Below are positions 34,008-42,726 of a DNA stretch of 50,968 nucleotides, piece after piece. The stretch is from JBJXGE01 sp046154185 (GTDB lineage Bacteria > Planctomycetota > UBA8108 > UBA1146 > JAJFFE01). Positions within the stretch are counted from its first letter, which is position 1. Every line of letters begins with the position of its first letter. The notes beneath the pieces are model-generated. The model was given only the letters and a program-made list of their open reading frames with translations. It had not been told where the DNA came from and searched no databases. The position numbers were made by a program, and so were the translations under genes. The DNA is taken from contig JBJXGE010000077.1 of NCBI GenBank assembly GCA_046154185.1, positions 1 to 50,968 of the forward strand. The letters are read 5' to 3'.

Positions 34008-34745
34008 CTAGTGCGTGTAAACCGCGAGCCGATCTTCCAGTAAGCGCGGGTTGGCGCCGTTCTGGATCGCGAGAATACCGTCTTTGATCATCAGATTCTT
34101 GTGATGCTCATTGTCGAAGGCACGTTGCAGTTTGTTCGCCGCCGGTCCGCCCATCCCGAATGCCACGAAAGCGCCGTAAAACGTCGCAACCATCGCGACC
34201 CCCATGGACGGCGCAATCATGTCCGGGTCCGACAAGTTTTGGAGCATGAGAATCAGCCCTTGAAGCGTGCCCAACAACCCGAAGCTCGGCGCCCACTTCT
34301 CGTAGAACTCGATGACTTTCTTGCCGTGCTCGTGCACCTGCTCGTCGACTTCCATGCGCACTTCAAAGTACTTCTCGATGTCTTCCGACGACGTGCCATC
34401 GATCGCGAGCTGGAGCGCCTTCTTCATCGTTTCGTCTTTGATCTCTTGCACGGTCGACTCGAGCGCGAGGATCCCGTCCCGGCGCGCTACTTCGCTAAAA
34501 CCGATGAGTTGCTTTGAAAGTGCCGCATAACTCGGACCACCCCCAAAGATCTTCTTCATGACGCGCGGCATCGCCATCATGTCTTCTTTGTCGACGGCCA
34601 TAATCACCGCGGCAGTGGTGCCGCCAAAAACGATGAGAAACGCGTGGATGTCGAAGAAGCCGCTCAGGCCCTGGCCACCCATCGAGGCGGTCCAGATCAT
34701 GACGATCCAGGCCATCGCGAATCCAACAACGGTGCAGATGTTCAC
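34008..34745 (-). CDS. motA: Flagellar motor protein MotA
   Basis: Stator subunit that with MotB couples ion flow to rotation. 245 residues. The GTG start at 34745 has AAGGGG six bases upstream. Four membrane helices are expected; the last two bracket WAPSFGLLGTLQGLILML, which holds the conserved proline, and MGVAMVATFYGAFVAFGMGG. The cytoplasmic loop (KDETMKKALQLAIDG) carries charged residues that contact FliG. It begins the motility run. Confidence 0.94.
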   Translation of the reverse strand: MNICTVVGFAMAWIVMIWTASMGGQGLSGFFDIHAFLIVFGGTTAAVIMAVDKEDMMAMPRVMKKIFGGGPSYAALSKQLIGFSEVARRDGILALESTVQEIKDETMKKALQLAIDGTSSEDIEKYFEVRMEVDEQVHEHGKKVIEFYEKWAPSFGLLGTLQGLILMLQNLSDPDMIAPSMGVAMVATFYGAFVAFGMGGPAANKLQRAFDNEHHKNLMIKDGILAIQNGANPRLLEDRLAVYTH

Positions 34746-34894
34746 GGGATCCCCTTTCGGCGCACGATCTCAATGGTTGTTATCGTGCCGACTTCGAGGA
34801 CCCTTGAGGACGAAATAAGCAAAGCCTACCAAGCGAAATCGGCGCGGCCGTGCCGCGCCGATTGCAATTTTTGAACGAGATCGCGCCCGTCGGG

Positions 34895-37579
34895 CTACTT
34901 CGCGGCGGCGGCCTCGAGCATTTCTGCGCGCCGCTTTTCCTGCCGAGAGTGAAAGTACATGAGAATCGGCCCGGCGATGTAAACCGTCGAGTAAGTTCCA
35001 CTCACGACGCCCGCGCACATGGCGAATGAGAATCCTTGCAGACTCTCACCGCCCCAGAACAGCAAGATCGCGACGACCGTGAACACCGTCAGCGAAGTCA
35101 AGATCGTCCGGCTCAAACACTGATTCACTGCTTGATTAATGACGTCCTTGAAGTCTACGTCGCGCTTCTTGTCGACCAGAATCTCGCGGATCCGGTCGAA
35201 GATCACGATCGTGTCGTTGATCGAGAAACCGATGATCGTCAGCACGGCCGCGATGACCGGCAAATTGATCTTTAGGTTCCAGAAGCTCCCAAACAATACA
35301 TCGCCGATGGCCATGGCGCCGAGCGTGAACACGGCATCGTGGATCAACGCGATCACGGCGGCGAAGCCGTACTTCACTTGGAACCGTAGGGCGCAGTAGA
35401 AGATGATGACGGCGAACGCGAGCAGCAACGCAATCGCCACTTTGCCCTGCATGTCTTTCGCGACCCGTGAACCGATGGTGTTGACCTCGGGGAACGGATC
35501 CGAAAGCTCGTAACCGGAGGTCGGATCGCTGAGTGCCGCGAGCAACGACTTGTTGAGCGGCACCTCCGCGACCGTCGCCGGTGCCGGCGGTGGAGGCGGC
35601 GTGGCAGTGATTCGAAACGCCATCCAAACGCCTTCCTTCGGCAGCGATTCCACTTTCACGACCGGGAATTGCCGGCTCTTCAAGAACGTCTCGATTTCGC
35701 TGGCGATCGGCTCTTTGCCCGCGCTGCCGCGCAGCCGCGCGGTCGCACTCCATTCGGTCGCGGTGTTGGAGTCGACGGTGAGACTGCTCGGCGCAAGCCT
35801 GCCGGCGAGTGATGTCTCCACTAAGGATCTGAACGCCGCCGTGGTGCTCTCTGTCCCCGAGCCGGTTTTTGCTTCATCCCGCACGGCTCGAACGCGTATC
35901 GAGAATTTGGCGGCCTGACCATCGACGGCATCGACGCCTTGCACCTGCTTATCGTCGAATTGGATCTTGCCATTCGGATCTTGAATGCGGTCGATGACCG
36001 CACGGATGTCGTTTTCACTCGCGCCTTGCGAGAGATTGACCAACAGCCGCGTGCCACCATTGAAGTCAATGCCGAGGTGCCTCGTTGTTCCCACCAGCAA
36101 GAATCCCAACCCGATGGCAATCAGCGTCAGTGAGATCGTGAGTGCGGGTTTCCGGAGCGCCAAGAAATCGATCTTCGGGTTCTCGACGACCTGCAGGAAC
36201 TTGACGTCGCTGAGCAGGCCTTTTTGCAGCAGGAACGAGAGGATGAGCTTGCTCACCGTCACGGACGAAAAGAACGAGAAAATCAGACCAATACTCAGCA
36301 CCACGGCGAATCCCTTGAGCGGGCCGGTGCCGAACTCAAATAGAATAAAAGCCGTCAGCAACGTCGTCAGGTTTGAGTCGAAAATCGTCACGAACGCGCG
36401 GTTGTAGCCCAAGGCGACCGCGGACGCGAGCGGTCGACCACGCGCGCGTTCCTCGCGGATGCGTTCGAAAATCAAGATGTTGGCGTCCACCGCCATACCG
36501 ACAGTTAGCAACAAGCCAGCGAGACCGGGTAGCGAGAGCGAGTTCTGAAACACGACGATCGCCGTGTAGATCAGCAAGACGTTGAGAAGCAAGCAGACGT
36601 TCGCGACCCAGCCGTAGGATTTGTAGTACACAGCCATGAAAATCACGATCAGCAAGAAGCCGATCGTGATGGACTTCCAACCATCGGCAATCGACTCCTG
36701 GCCGAGGAGCGCGGCGATCCGTTGCTCGCCTTCGAGATAAGGCTTTGCCGGCAGACTCCCGGAGTTGAGCAAGTTGCAAATATCCGTCACTTCTGTGTAG
36801 TCGAATTGACCGGTCAGAATCGCGTTCCCCGCGATGCGACTCTGAATGGTCGCTTGTTGCATGAGCGTGTTGTCGAGGATGATCGCGAGCTGTTTATTGA
36901 GGTGCGAAGCGGTGAGATCAGCGAATTTGGTCGCGCCGGCCGATTTGAAGGAGAACCCCACCGCGTTCTTGCCGAAGTCGTCGATCGTGGGATTCGCGCG
37001 GTCGAGGAGCGCACCGTCGACCGACAAGGGCTCACTCGTCTCAATCACGACTTCTCGGCCGATCGTATCCTGGTCTTTGGAGAGTGCTTTGACGACTCGG
37101 CGATCGAGGTCCTTTGGCTTCGGCACACCCGTCGGGTTTTCATTGTGAATCACGAGCAGGCGCTCGTACTCATCCTGGGCGGCGCGAATCTCGGCGATCT
37201 TCTCCGGCGCCTGCCACTGCGCCTCCGACACCAAGTGAAACGACAAAGCGCCGGCTTCCGAAATCAAACGCTGGAGTTGAGTCAGCTCGTCGTGATTCGT
37301 GCCCGGCACCTGGATCAGCAACGTGTCGCGACCACTCTTGACGATGCTCAGTTCTTTGAGCCCGTAGCTGTCGAGTCGCGTATCGATAATGAGCTTCACT
37401 TCCTCGACCGCGCTGTCGCGCCGGTCGGCGGGAACGCGGGAGAGATCGATGCGATACGTGAGCTCGGTGCCGCCCTTCAAATCGATACCCAACTTGACGG
37501 GCAGTTGGTCGAGCGCCCACAAGCAAAGGGCAATCAGCACCGCCAGAAGGGCAAAACCGAGGCCCGTGCGTTTGTACAT
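34895..37579 (-). CDS. secDF: Fused SecD-SecF protein translocase subunit
   Basis: Helps Sec-dependent export using the proton gradient. 894 residues, a single SecD-SecF fusion. The SecD half has LGIDLKGGTELTYRI near the N-terminus, the P1 domain, and GLLLTVGMAVDANILIFERIREE. The SecF half starts near residue 480 and has HLGIDFNGGTRLLVN and VLTIIGFSINDTIVIFDRIREI. An additional soluble insertion rich in charged residues lies in the SecF periplasmic part (about 560-690). Together with yajC and tgt it forms the widely conserved tgt-yajC-secDF arrangement. Confidence 0.96.
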   Translation of the reverse strand: MYKRTGLGFALLAVLIALCLWALDQLPVKLGIDLKGGTELTYRIDLSRVPADRRDSAVEEVKLIIDTRLDSYGLKELSIVKSGRDTLLIQVPGTNHDELTQLQRLISEAGALSFHLVSEAQWQAPEKIAEIRAAQDEYERLLVIHNENPTGVPKPKDLDRRVVKALSKDQDTIGREVVIETSEPLSVDGALLDRANPTIDDFGKNAVGFSFKSAGATKFADLTASHLNKQLAIILDNTLMQQATIQSRIAGNAILTGQFDYTEVTDICNLLNSGSLPAKPYLEGEQRIAALLGQESIADGWKSITIGFLLIVIFMAVYYKSYGWVANVCLLLNVLLIYTAIVVFQNSLSLPGLAGLLLTVGMAVDANILIFERIREERARGRPLASAVALGYNRAFVTIFDSNLTTLLTAFILFEFGTGPLKGFAVVLSIGLIFSFFSSVTVSKLILSFLLQKGLLSDVKFLQVVENPKIDFLALRKPALTISLTLIAIGLGFLLVGTTRHLGIDFNGGTRLLVNLSQGASENDIRAVIDRIQDPNGKIQFDDKQVQGVDAVDGQAAKFSIRVRAVRDEAKTGSGTESTTAAFRSLVETSLAGRLAPSSLTVDSNTATEWSATARLRGSAGKEPIASEIETFLKSRQFPVVKVESLPKEGVWMAFRITATPPPPPAPATVAEVPLNKSLLAALSDPTSGYELSDPFPEVNTIGSRVAKDMQGKVAIALLLAFAVIIFYCALRFQVKYGFAAVIALIHDAVFTLGAMAIGDVLFGSFWNLKINLPVIAAVLTIIGFSINDTIVIFDRIREILVDKKRDVDFKDVINQAVNQCLSRTILTSLTVFTVVAILLFWGGESLQGFSFAMCAGVVSGTYSTVYIAGPILMYFHSRQEKRRAEMLEAAAAK

Positions 37580-37599
37580 GGAAACCGTCCTACGCTTTC

Positions 37600-38013
37600 T
37601 TACTCAGCCACCGCCGCGGGCGACTTGCTGCTTTGCTGCTCCGCGCTGAGCACGGCGACAATCGATGACCGAAGTATCCGCATGCGAGTATTGCTCGACT
37701 CGTCGATTTTGATGATGACTTGGTCTTTTTCGATGCTGACAACTTTGCCAAAGAACCCGGCAGCGGTTTGGACTTGGTCGTTCTTCTTGAGCGCCTCGAG
37801 CAATTTCTGATGCTCTTTCTGTTGGCGCTTTTGGGGACGGATCAACAAGAAATAGACGACCGCATACATCAAGCCGAACGTGACGACGAGTTGTTGCAGG
37901 CCCCACCCGCCAGGCTCCGCAGCGCCGCTCGCATCCGGAACCGGTGGTGTCGCTGTCGACCCGGGATCCACTTGGAGCAACACGGCGCACAAACTGTTGA
38001 GAAGTCCAAACAT
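37600..38013 (-). CDS. yajC: Preprotein translocase subunit YajC
   Basis: Small SecDF partner. 137 residues from the ATG at 38013. One hydrophobic helix (VVTFGLMYAVVYFLLI) is followed by RPQKRQQKEHQKLLEALKKNDQVQTAAGFFGKV, the hallmark of YajC. A Pro/Gly/Ala-rich N-terminal segment lies before the helix, longer than in E. coli. The same frame stays open upstream to 38439, but that part belongs to the antisense of tgt coding and is not the start. Confidence 0.93.
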   Translation of the reverse strand: MFGLLNSLCAVLLQVDPGSTATPPVPDASGAAEPGGWGLQQLVVTFGLMYAVVYFLLIRPQKRQQKEHQKLLEALKKNDQVQTAAGFFGKVVSIEKDQVIIKIDESSNTRMRILRSSIVAVLSAEQQSSKSPAAVAE

Positions 38014-38140
38014 GGATGAGCTTCCACTCGGGAACACCAAGGCTACACCCCGGAGATGAAAGCCCAGGATTATAGGCGCGGGTTTGGCAGTATCAAGGTC
38101 GCGCGGCGGGGCGCCGCCGCCAACCCGCCGCGACCGGCCC

Positions 38141-39265
38141 TCACCACCAAGCGGCGCGAAAATCGCCCCACGTCCCCGCCCGTATCGCCGCGCGCGCGTC
38201 TTCGAGAAAGCGGTGGAAGACGCGGAGGTTGTGGATGCTGGCGAGCGTATACGCCACCAGCTCACGGTTGCGGAGCAGATGGTGCAGGAATCCGCGTGAA
38301 AACCCGCGGCACGCGCGACAGTCACACGACGCTTCGATCGGCGCCGGGTCAGCTTGGTAACGGCTATTCTTGATGCGCACGACTTCGCCGCTCCGGCAAA
38401 ACAAGTAACCGTTCCGCGCGTTTCGCGTCGGCAGCACACAGTCGAACAGATCGACGCCGGCGTCGATCGCGCGGACGTATTCCTGAAAGCCGCTGACGCC
38501 CATCAGATAGCGCGGCCGATCGACCGGAAGCTTGCGCGTGCTGATCGGAATCGTCGCGAGTAAACGCGCGCGATCCTCGCCGACGCTGACGCCGCCGACG
38601 GCGAAACCGTCGAAAGGCACGCCCGCGGCATCGATCTCGAGCAATCGGTCGGCGCATTCGTCGCGCAGGTTCGCGTCGGCGCCGCCTTGTTGGATCGCGA
38701 ACACGGCCATCGACGCAGGCGCATTCAGTGATTCGCGCGTGCGCGCCGAGCGACCGGCCCACAACAGCGTGCGCTCCGTCGCGACGCGCAACTCCGCTGC
38801 GTTTGCGGTCGGCGCCGGACAGTGATCGAGCACCATCGCTATGTCGGTGCCGAGTTCGGCTTCAATTCCCAGTACACGCTCGGGGTCAAGAAAAAGCTCG
38901 CTGCCGTCGATGTGCGAACGAAACCGCACGCCGGAGTCATCGATGTGGCGCCGCGCCGCGAGCGACAACACCTGGAAGCCGCCGCTGTCGGTGAGAATCG
39001 GACCCGACCAGCCCGTGAAGAGATGCAAGCCGCCGAGCGTACGCACGGTTTTTTCACCGGGTCTCAACGTGAGATGGTACGTGTTCGCGAGCAGGATCTG
39101 CGCGCCGAGATCCTTCAGTTGCTCAGGCAGCACGCCCTTCACCGAGCCACGCGTGCCGACCGGCATAAAAGCAGGGGTTTCCACGACACCATGCGGCGTC
39201 GCGAGCTGACCGACCCGCGCTCCGCCATCTTGCGCGATAGTCTGAAAAATGAATCCGCTCTGCAT
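38141..39265 (-). CDS. tgt: tRNA-guanine transglycosylase
   Basis: Exchanges guanine for preQ1 at tRNA position 34 in the queuosine pathway. About 374 residues from the ATG at 39265; a GTG at 39286 would overlap the upstream gene by 10 bp. Active-site Asp in TDSGGFQV and nucleophile Asp in DLFDCVLPTR are present. The zinc site is CDCRACRGFSRGFLHH. All key motifs are intact. Confidence 0.96.
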   Translation of the reverse strand: MQSGFIFQTIAQDGGARVGQLATPHGVVETPAFMPVGTRGSVKGVLPEQLKDLGAQILLANTYHLTLRPGEKTVRTLGGLHLFTGWSGPILTDSGGFQVLSLAARRHIDDSGVRFRSHIDGSELFLDPERVLGIEAELGTDIAMVLDHCPAPTANAAELRVATERTLLWAGRSARTRESLNAPASMAVFAIQQGGADANLRDECADRLLEIDAAGVPFDGFAVGGVSVGEDRARLLATIPISTRKLPVDRPRYLMGVSGFQEYVRAIDAGVDLFDCVLPTRNARNGYLFCRSGEVVRIKNSRYQADPAPIEASCDCRACRGFSRGFLHHLLRNRELVAYTLASIHNLRVFHRFLEDARAAIRAGTWGDFRAAWW

Positions 39266-39276
39266 CGCGGACCGAG

Positions 39277-40554
39277 TTACTGCCACACGAGCTCGTAGAG
39301 TTTCGCGCCCGGATAGTAATAAGAAAGGATCGCCTGCGCGTCGTATTTGCGCTTAGCAAGCCCAATGGCGCCGTTTTGACACATACCGACGCCGTGTCCC
39401 CAACCGCGCCCGTGAAAGACCATCGAGTCGCCATCGCGCTCGCAATCGAAAAAGGTTGAGCGCAACGGCCCAACCGCGGACTTGAGTCGCAGCGCGAACA
39501 TGCGAAACTCCTGCGCTTCCATCTCGAAACTTCCCCCCGCGTGCTCGATGCGCACATAGCTCGCATAGCCGCCCTTCTCGCGATCGATGGGCTCGATCTT
39601 GCGAATCGCCCCGAGCGCCGCGACACCGTGGCGCTCGACATAGTCCCGCAACACCCTCTCAAGATCGGCGATCGAGTATTTCGCTTCCCACTTCGCGTAG
39701 TCCGCGCTTGCGCAATTGTTGCAAGTGACGGGTTCGAGGGGCGGAATGCGCGCGGAACCAAACGCGCTCGCGGCGCTCTGCGTCGTGCCGCCGCAGGTGG
39801 AATGGTAGTAGCTGCAAAACAACCGTTCGTTGTACATGAGCACTTGGTGACGCGTGCCGTCGACCGCAGGTGCGACGCGGGCGTCGGCGTGCGCACCGCC
39901 CCGATAAACCTGTCCCGACGTGTCGCCGGTAATGTGAAACACCGCGCCCGGCGCGCGCGTCACCAGCTGGAAGAGCGCATACGTGCGAGATGCGATCGCT
40001 TGCGCGCGCAGCGCCTCCGCGGGTGAACTCGCCGGCACTTCCGCGCCGATGACGCCGAGTAAATAGCGTTCGAGCGGCACCCGATTGACGATGAGCCAGC
40101 GACCCGCGCCCCCTTCGACTTGCGGCGGCTGCCACGTCAACTCGAGCCAGCCCTCATAGCCGTGAAACTTCTCGGGGCGGATCTTGCTCGCATCCGCGCC
40201 GGGTTCGACGATCCCGAGATGAATGTGATTCGATCGCGCGCGCATGCGCAGCGGCTCACCCGGCGCAAACTCCGTATCGCCAATTCTCGCGATCGGTCCC
40301 TGCGCGGTCGACTCCAGACGCAACGTACACGCGGCACCGGCCCCGATCTCGAGCACGCCCGAGTCGCGCGCCTCGACCTGGATCTTCGCCGGCGAGTAGA
40401 GTTTCAGTGGTCCAGGATTGCGATAAAGCAAGACGCCGATCATCGGACCGTCGGTCGGCCGCTCGGCGAGCGCTGCCGACTCGTCGGCGAGCGCCGTCAC
40501 CGCCGATCCGCAACACAGCAAGATCAACGACATCCCTCGTGCAAATCGGCTCAT
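39277..40554 (-). CDS. SpoIID/LytB-type peptidoglycan hydrolase
   Basis: SpoIID enzymes are lytic transglycosylases acting on stripped glycan strands; the LytB-type relatives act in wall remodelling. About 425 residues. The ATG at 40554 overlaps the ruvB stop by one base. A short signal peptide (SLILLCCGSAVTALA) comes first. The catalytic Glu lies in GAEVPASSPAEALRAQAIASRTYAL. Later signatures include YHSTCGGTTQSA and the C-terminal GRGWGHGVGMCQNGA. It seems complete. Confidence 0.92.
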   Translation of the reverse strand: MSRFARGMSLILLCCGSAVTALADESAALAERPTDGPMIGVLLYRNPGPLKLYSPAKIQVEARDSGVLEIGAGAACTLRLESTAQGPIARIGDTEFAPGEPLRMRARSNHIHLGIVEPGADASKIRPEKFHGYEGWLELTWQPPQVEGGAGRWLIVNRVPLERYLLGVIGAEVPASSPAEALRAQAIASRTYALFQLVTRAPGAVFHITGDTSGQVYRGGAHADARVAPAVDGTRHQVLMYNERLFCSYYHSTCGGTTQSAASAFGSARIPPLEPVTCNNCASADYAKWEAKYSIADLERVLRDYVERHGVAALGAIRKIEPIDREKGGYASYVRIEHAGGSFEMEAQEFRMFALRLKSAVGPLRSTFFDCERDGDSMVFHGRGWGHGVGMCQNGAIGLAKRKYDAQAILSYYYPGAKLYELVWQ

Positions 40555-41645
40555 CACGCTCGCTCTTCCTCACCAAAGTTCAGTTCGCCTGCGTCGAGAC
40601 GTCGCCGCGCGTTGCGCGCCAAGTCGATCGCTTGACCCGCAAAAGGTCCAAGCAGGCGCCCCCGCGGCGTTTTCACCAAGTAACCGCCGCGAATCAAATG
40701 CGGCTCGTACACATCCTCGATGGTGCGTTCCTCTTCGCCGACCGAAACCGCGATGGTCTTGACGCCGACCGGCGTGCCGCCGCCATCGGCGATAATGCTC
40801 AGAATGCGACGGTCGAGCGTGTCGAGTCCGTGGCGGTCGACGCCGAGTCGCTCGAGTGCGCTCGCGGCGAGGTCGCAGTCGATGACCTGCACGCCGTCGA
40901 CCTCGGCGAAGTCGCGGAGCCGGCGCAAGTACCGGTTCGCAATGCGCGGCGTACCGCGGGAACGCTCCGCCAACACACGCGCGCCGGCGACGTCGATCGG
41001 CACGTTGAGGATGCGCGCGGAGCGTTCCAGAATCTTGACCATTTCGTCGACCGGGTACGGTTCGAGTTTCTCTTGGATCCCGAAACGGGCGCGAAACGGC
41101 GCCGAGAGATCGCCCTCGCGCGTCGTCGCTGCGACCAGCGTAAAGCGTTTGAGATGCAGTTTGAGCGAACGCGCATTCGGTCCTTGGTCGATCACGATAT
41201 CAATCGAGTAGTCTTCCATCGCCGAGTAGAGATACTCTTCGACGACGTGATTGAGCCGATGCACTTCGTCGATGAAGAGCACGTCACCATCGCCGAGTTG
41301 CGTCAGGATCCCGACCAGGTCTTTGGCTTTGTCGAGCACCGGTCCGGACGTCGCGCGAAAACCGGCGCCCATTTCGTCGGCCACCAAGTGCGCGAGTGTG
41401 GTCTTGCCGAGCCCCGGCATACCTGACAGCAAAATGTGATCGAGCGCTTCGCCGCGCGCCCGCGCCGCCGCCACATAAACTTCGAGATTCTTGACGACCC
41501 CGCGCTGGCCCACGAACTCGCACAACCGTTGCGGCCGGATATTCGGCTCGCGCGCGCCGGCTTCATCGTCCGGCTGCGGATTCGGATCGGCCGGGCGCGG
41601 CGGCGTTCGAACGCGCTGCGCCCCAGACGCGGATTCGCGAGCCAT
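40554..41645 (-). CDS. ruvB: Holliday junction helicase RuvB
   Basis: Hexameric ATPase that drives branch migration with RuvA. 363 residues. AGGGG lies seven bases before the ATG. Walker A is SGMPGLGKTTL, Walker B FIDEVHRL, and sensor motifs follow (VAATTREGDLSAPFRARFG, RSRGTPRIANRYLRR). The C-terminal winged helix ends KTPRGRLLG. A 35-residue basic and acidic N-terminal extension (PPRPADPNPQ) is longer than in E. coli. No ruvA or ruvC adjoins it. Confidence 0.97.
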   Translation of the reverse strand: MARESASGAQRVRTPPRPADPNPQPDDEAGAREPNIRPQRLCEFVGQRGVVKNLEVYVAAARARGEALDHILLSGMPGLGKTTLAHLVADEMGAGFRATSGPVLDKAKDLVGILTQLGDGDVLFIDEVHRLNHVVEEYLYSAMEDYSIDIVIDQGPNARSLKLHLKRFTLVAATTREGDLSAPFRARFGIQEKLEPYPVDEMVKILERSARILNVPIDVAGARVLAERSRGTPRIANRYLRRLRDFAEVDGVQVIDCDLAASALERLGVDRHGLDTLDRRILSIIADGGGTPVGVKTIAVSVGEEERTIEDVYEPHLIRGGYLVKTPRGRLLGPFAGQAIDLARNARRRLDAGELNFGEEERA

Positions 41646-41706
41646 GCAATTCCCCTATCAACTCTTTGCGAGCTTCCCTCTTCGCGGTGCGGCAACAGCA
41701 TAGTCG

Positions 41707-42711
41707 CTACTTGTAGACGATCCAAGCCTCCGCCTCGCGAAACCCGGCCGAACGATAGAGCCGCAGCGCCGCCGGTGATTGTTGCGGAATGACGAGCGTC
41801 TCGACTTCTTCGATCGCGAGGGCGCGCAAGTGCCGCAAGGCGGACCACAACAATTGGCGTGCGATGCCGCACCCTCGATACTGCGGCTCGACCTCGAGCG
41901 AGTAGATTGCCCAGCGCGTCGCTGGCTTGCCGGCGGCGGCAAGGGGATAAGCGATGATGGTCCCGACTTGCACGTCGCCATGCACCGCGACCCAAGTGTG
42001 CGAGAGATTCTCGTGCGAAAACGCAATCCCCGTGGCGCTGCCGAGGATCGGCTGATAGTCGTCCTCCTCGACAATTTCGCAGGATAACGGCCGTTCGACA
42101 TCGTCGATCGGCGGCGTTTCGCTCATCAAACGCCGCGGATCCATGACGAGACTGAGCGCCGTGTGCGCCTCGTGAAAACCGCGCGCGCTGAAGAAACCGC
42201 GCGTCGCGACATCGCTCGCCAACACGGAAACGCCCTCGGTCGTGCCCCACGGCGGCGGCGCCGGCGCGAAAAAATTACCGTAGTACGGATTGTAAACACG
42301 ACCATCGGCGCGCAGCACGATTGCCGGGTCCCGCAGCTTCCCCATTTCCGCGCGCAACGACTCGAGGAGCGCCGTGCCGATGCCGGTGCGACGCCGTTCG
42401 GGTACTACCGCAATCATCGTCAACATTCCAAGACAAGTTGTTTGCGCAGCAACACTGCCCTGTTCCGGCGCCAGCGTGGCAAGAAACTCGTTTTCCCAGA
42501 AACCACCGTGCACGAAGCCGATCACGGTCGCGCCATCGACCGCGAGTCTGAAGAGTCGCGACTCGAAAGACGCTTGACCGCTCGCTGCTTCAATGCGATC
42601 GCGCCAACTCGTTCGAGTCATCGGGACGAAATTGCGGCGCGTGGCAAAGATGCGATTCCACGCCTCGACCAGGTCGCCGCGTAGACCCTTGCGATATGAA
42701 ACGATCTTCAT
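41707..42711 (-). CDS. Tandem GNAT acetyltransferase
   Basis: About 334 residues with two GNAT-like halves. The ATG at 42711 has GGAG about 11 bases upstream. The first half has the acetyl-CoA loop VVPERRRTGIGTALL and the second VEPQYRGCGIARQLLWSAL, both of the (R/Q)xxGxG/A type. It ends in a GNAT-like AALRLYRSAGFREAE. The substrate is unknown. It lies between ruvB and the SPASM gene, with a 15-bp gap to the latter. Confidence 0.87.
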   Translation of the reverse strand: MKIVSYRKGLRGDLVEAWNRIFATRRNFVPMTRTSWRDRIEAASGQASFESRLFRLAVDGATVIGFVHGGFWENEFLATLAPEQGSVAAQTTCLGMLTMIAVVPERRRTGIGTALLESLRAEMGKLRDPAIVLRADGRVYNPYYGNFFAPAPPPWGTTEGVSVLASDVATRGFFSARGFHEAHTALSLVMDPRRLMSETPPIDDVERPLSCEIVEEDDYQPILGSATGIAFSHENLSHTWVAVHGDVQVGTIIAYPLAAAGKPATRWAIYSLEVEPQYRGCGIARQLLWSALRHLRALAIEEVETLVIPQQSPAALRLYRSAGFREAEAWIVYK

Positions 42712-42726
42712 CGACGCCACTCTCCA

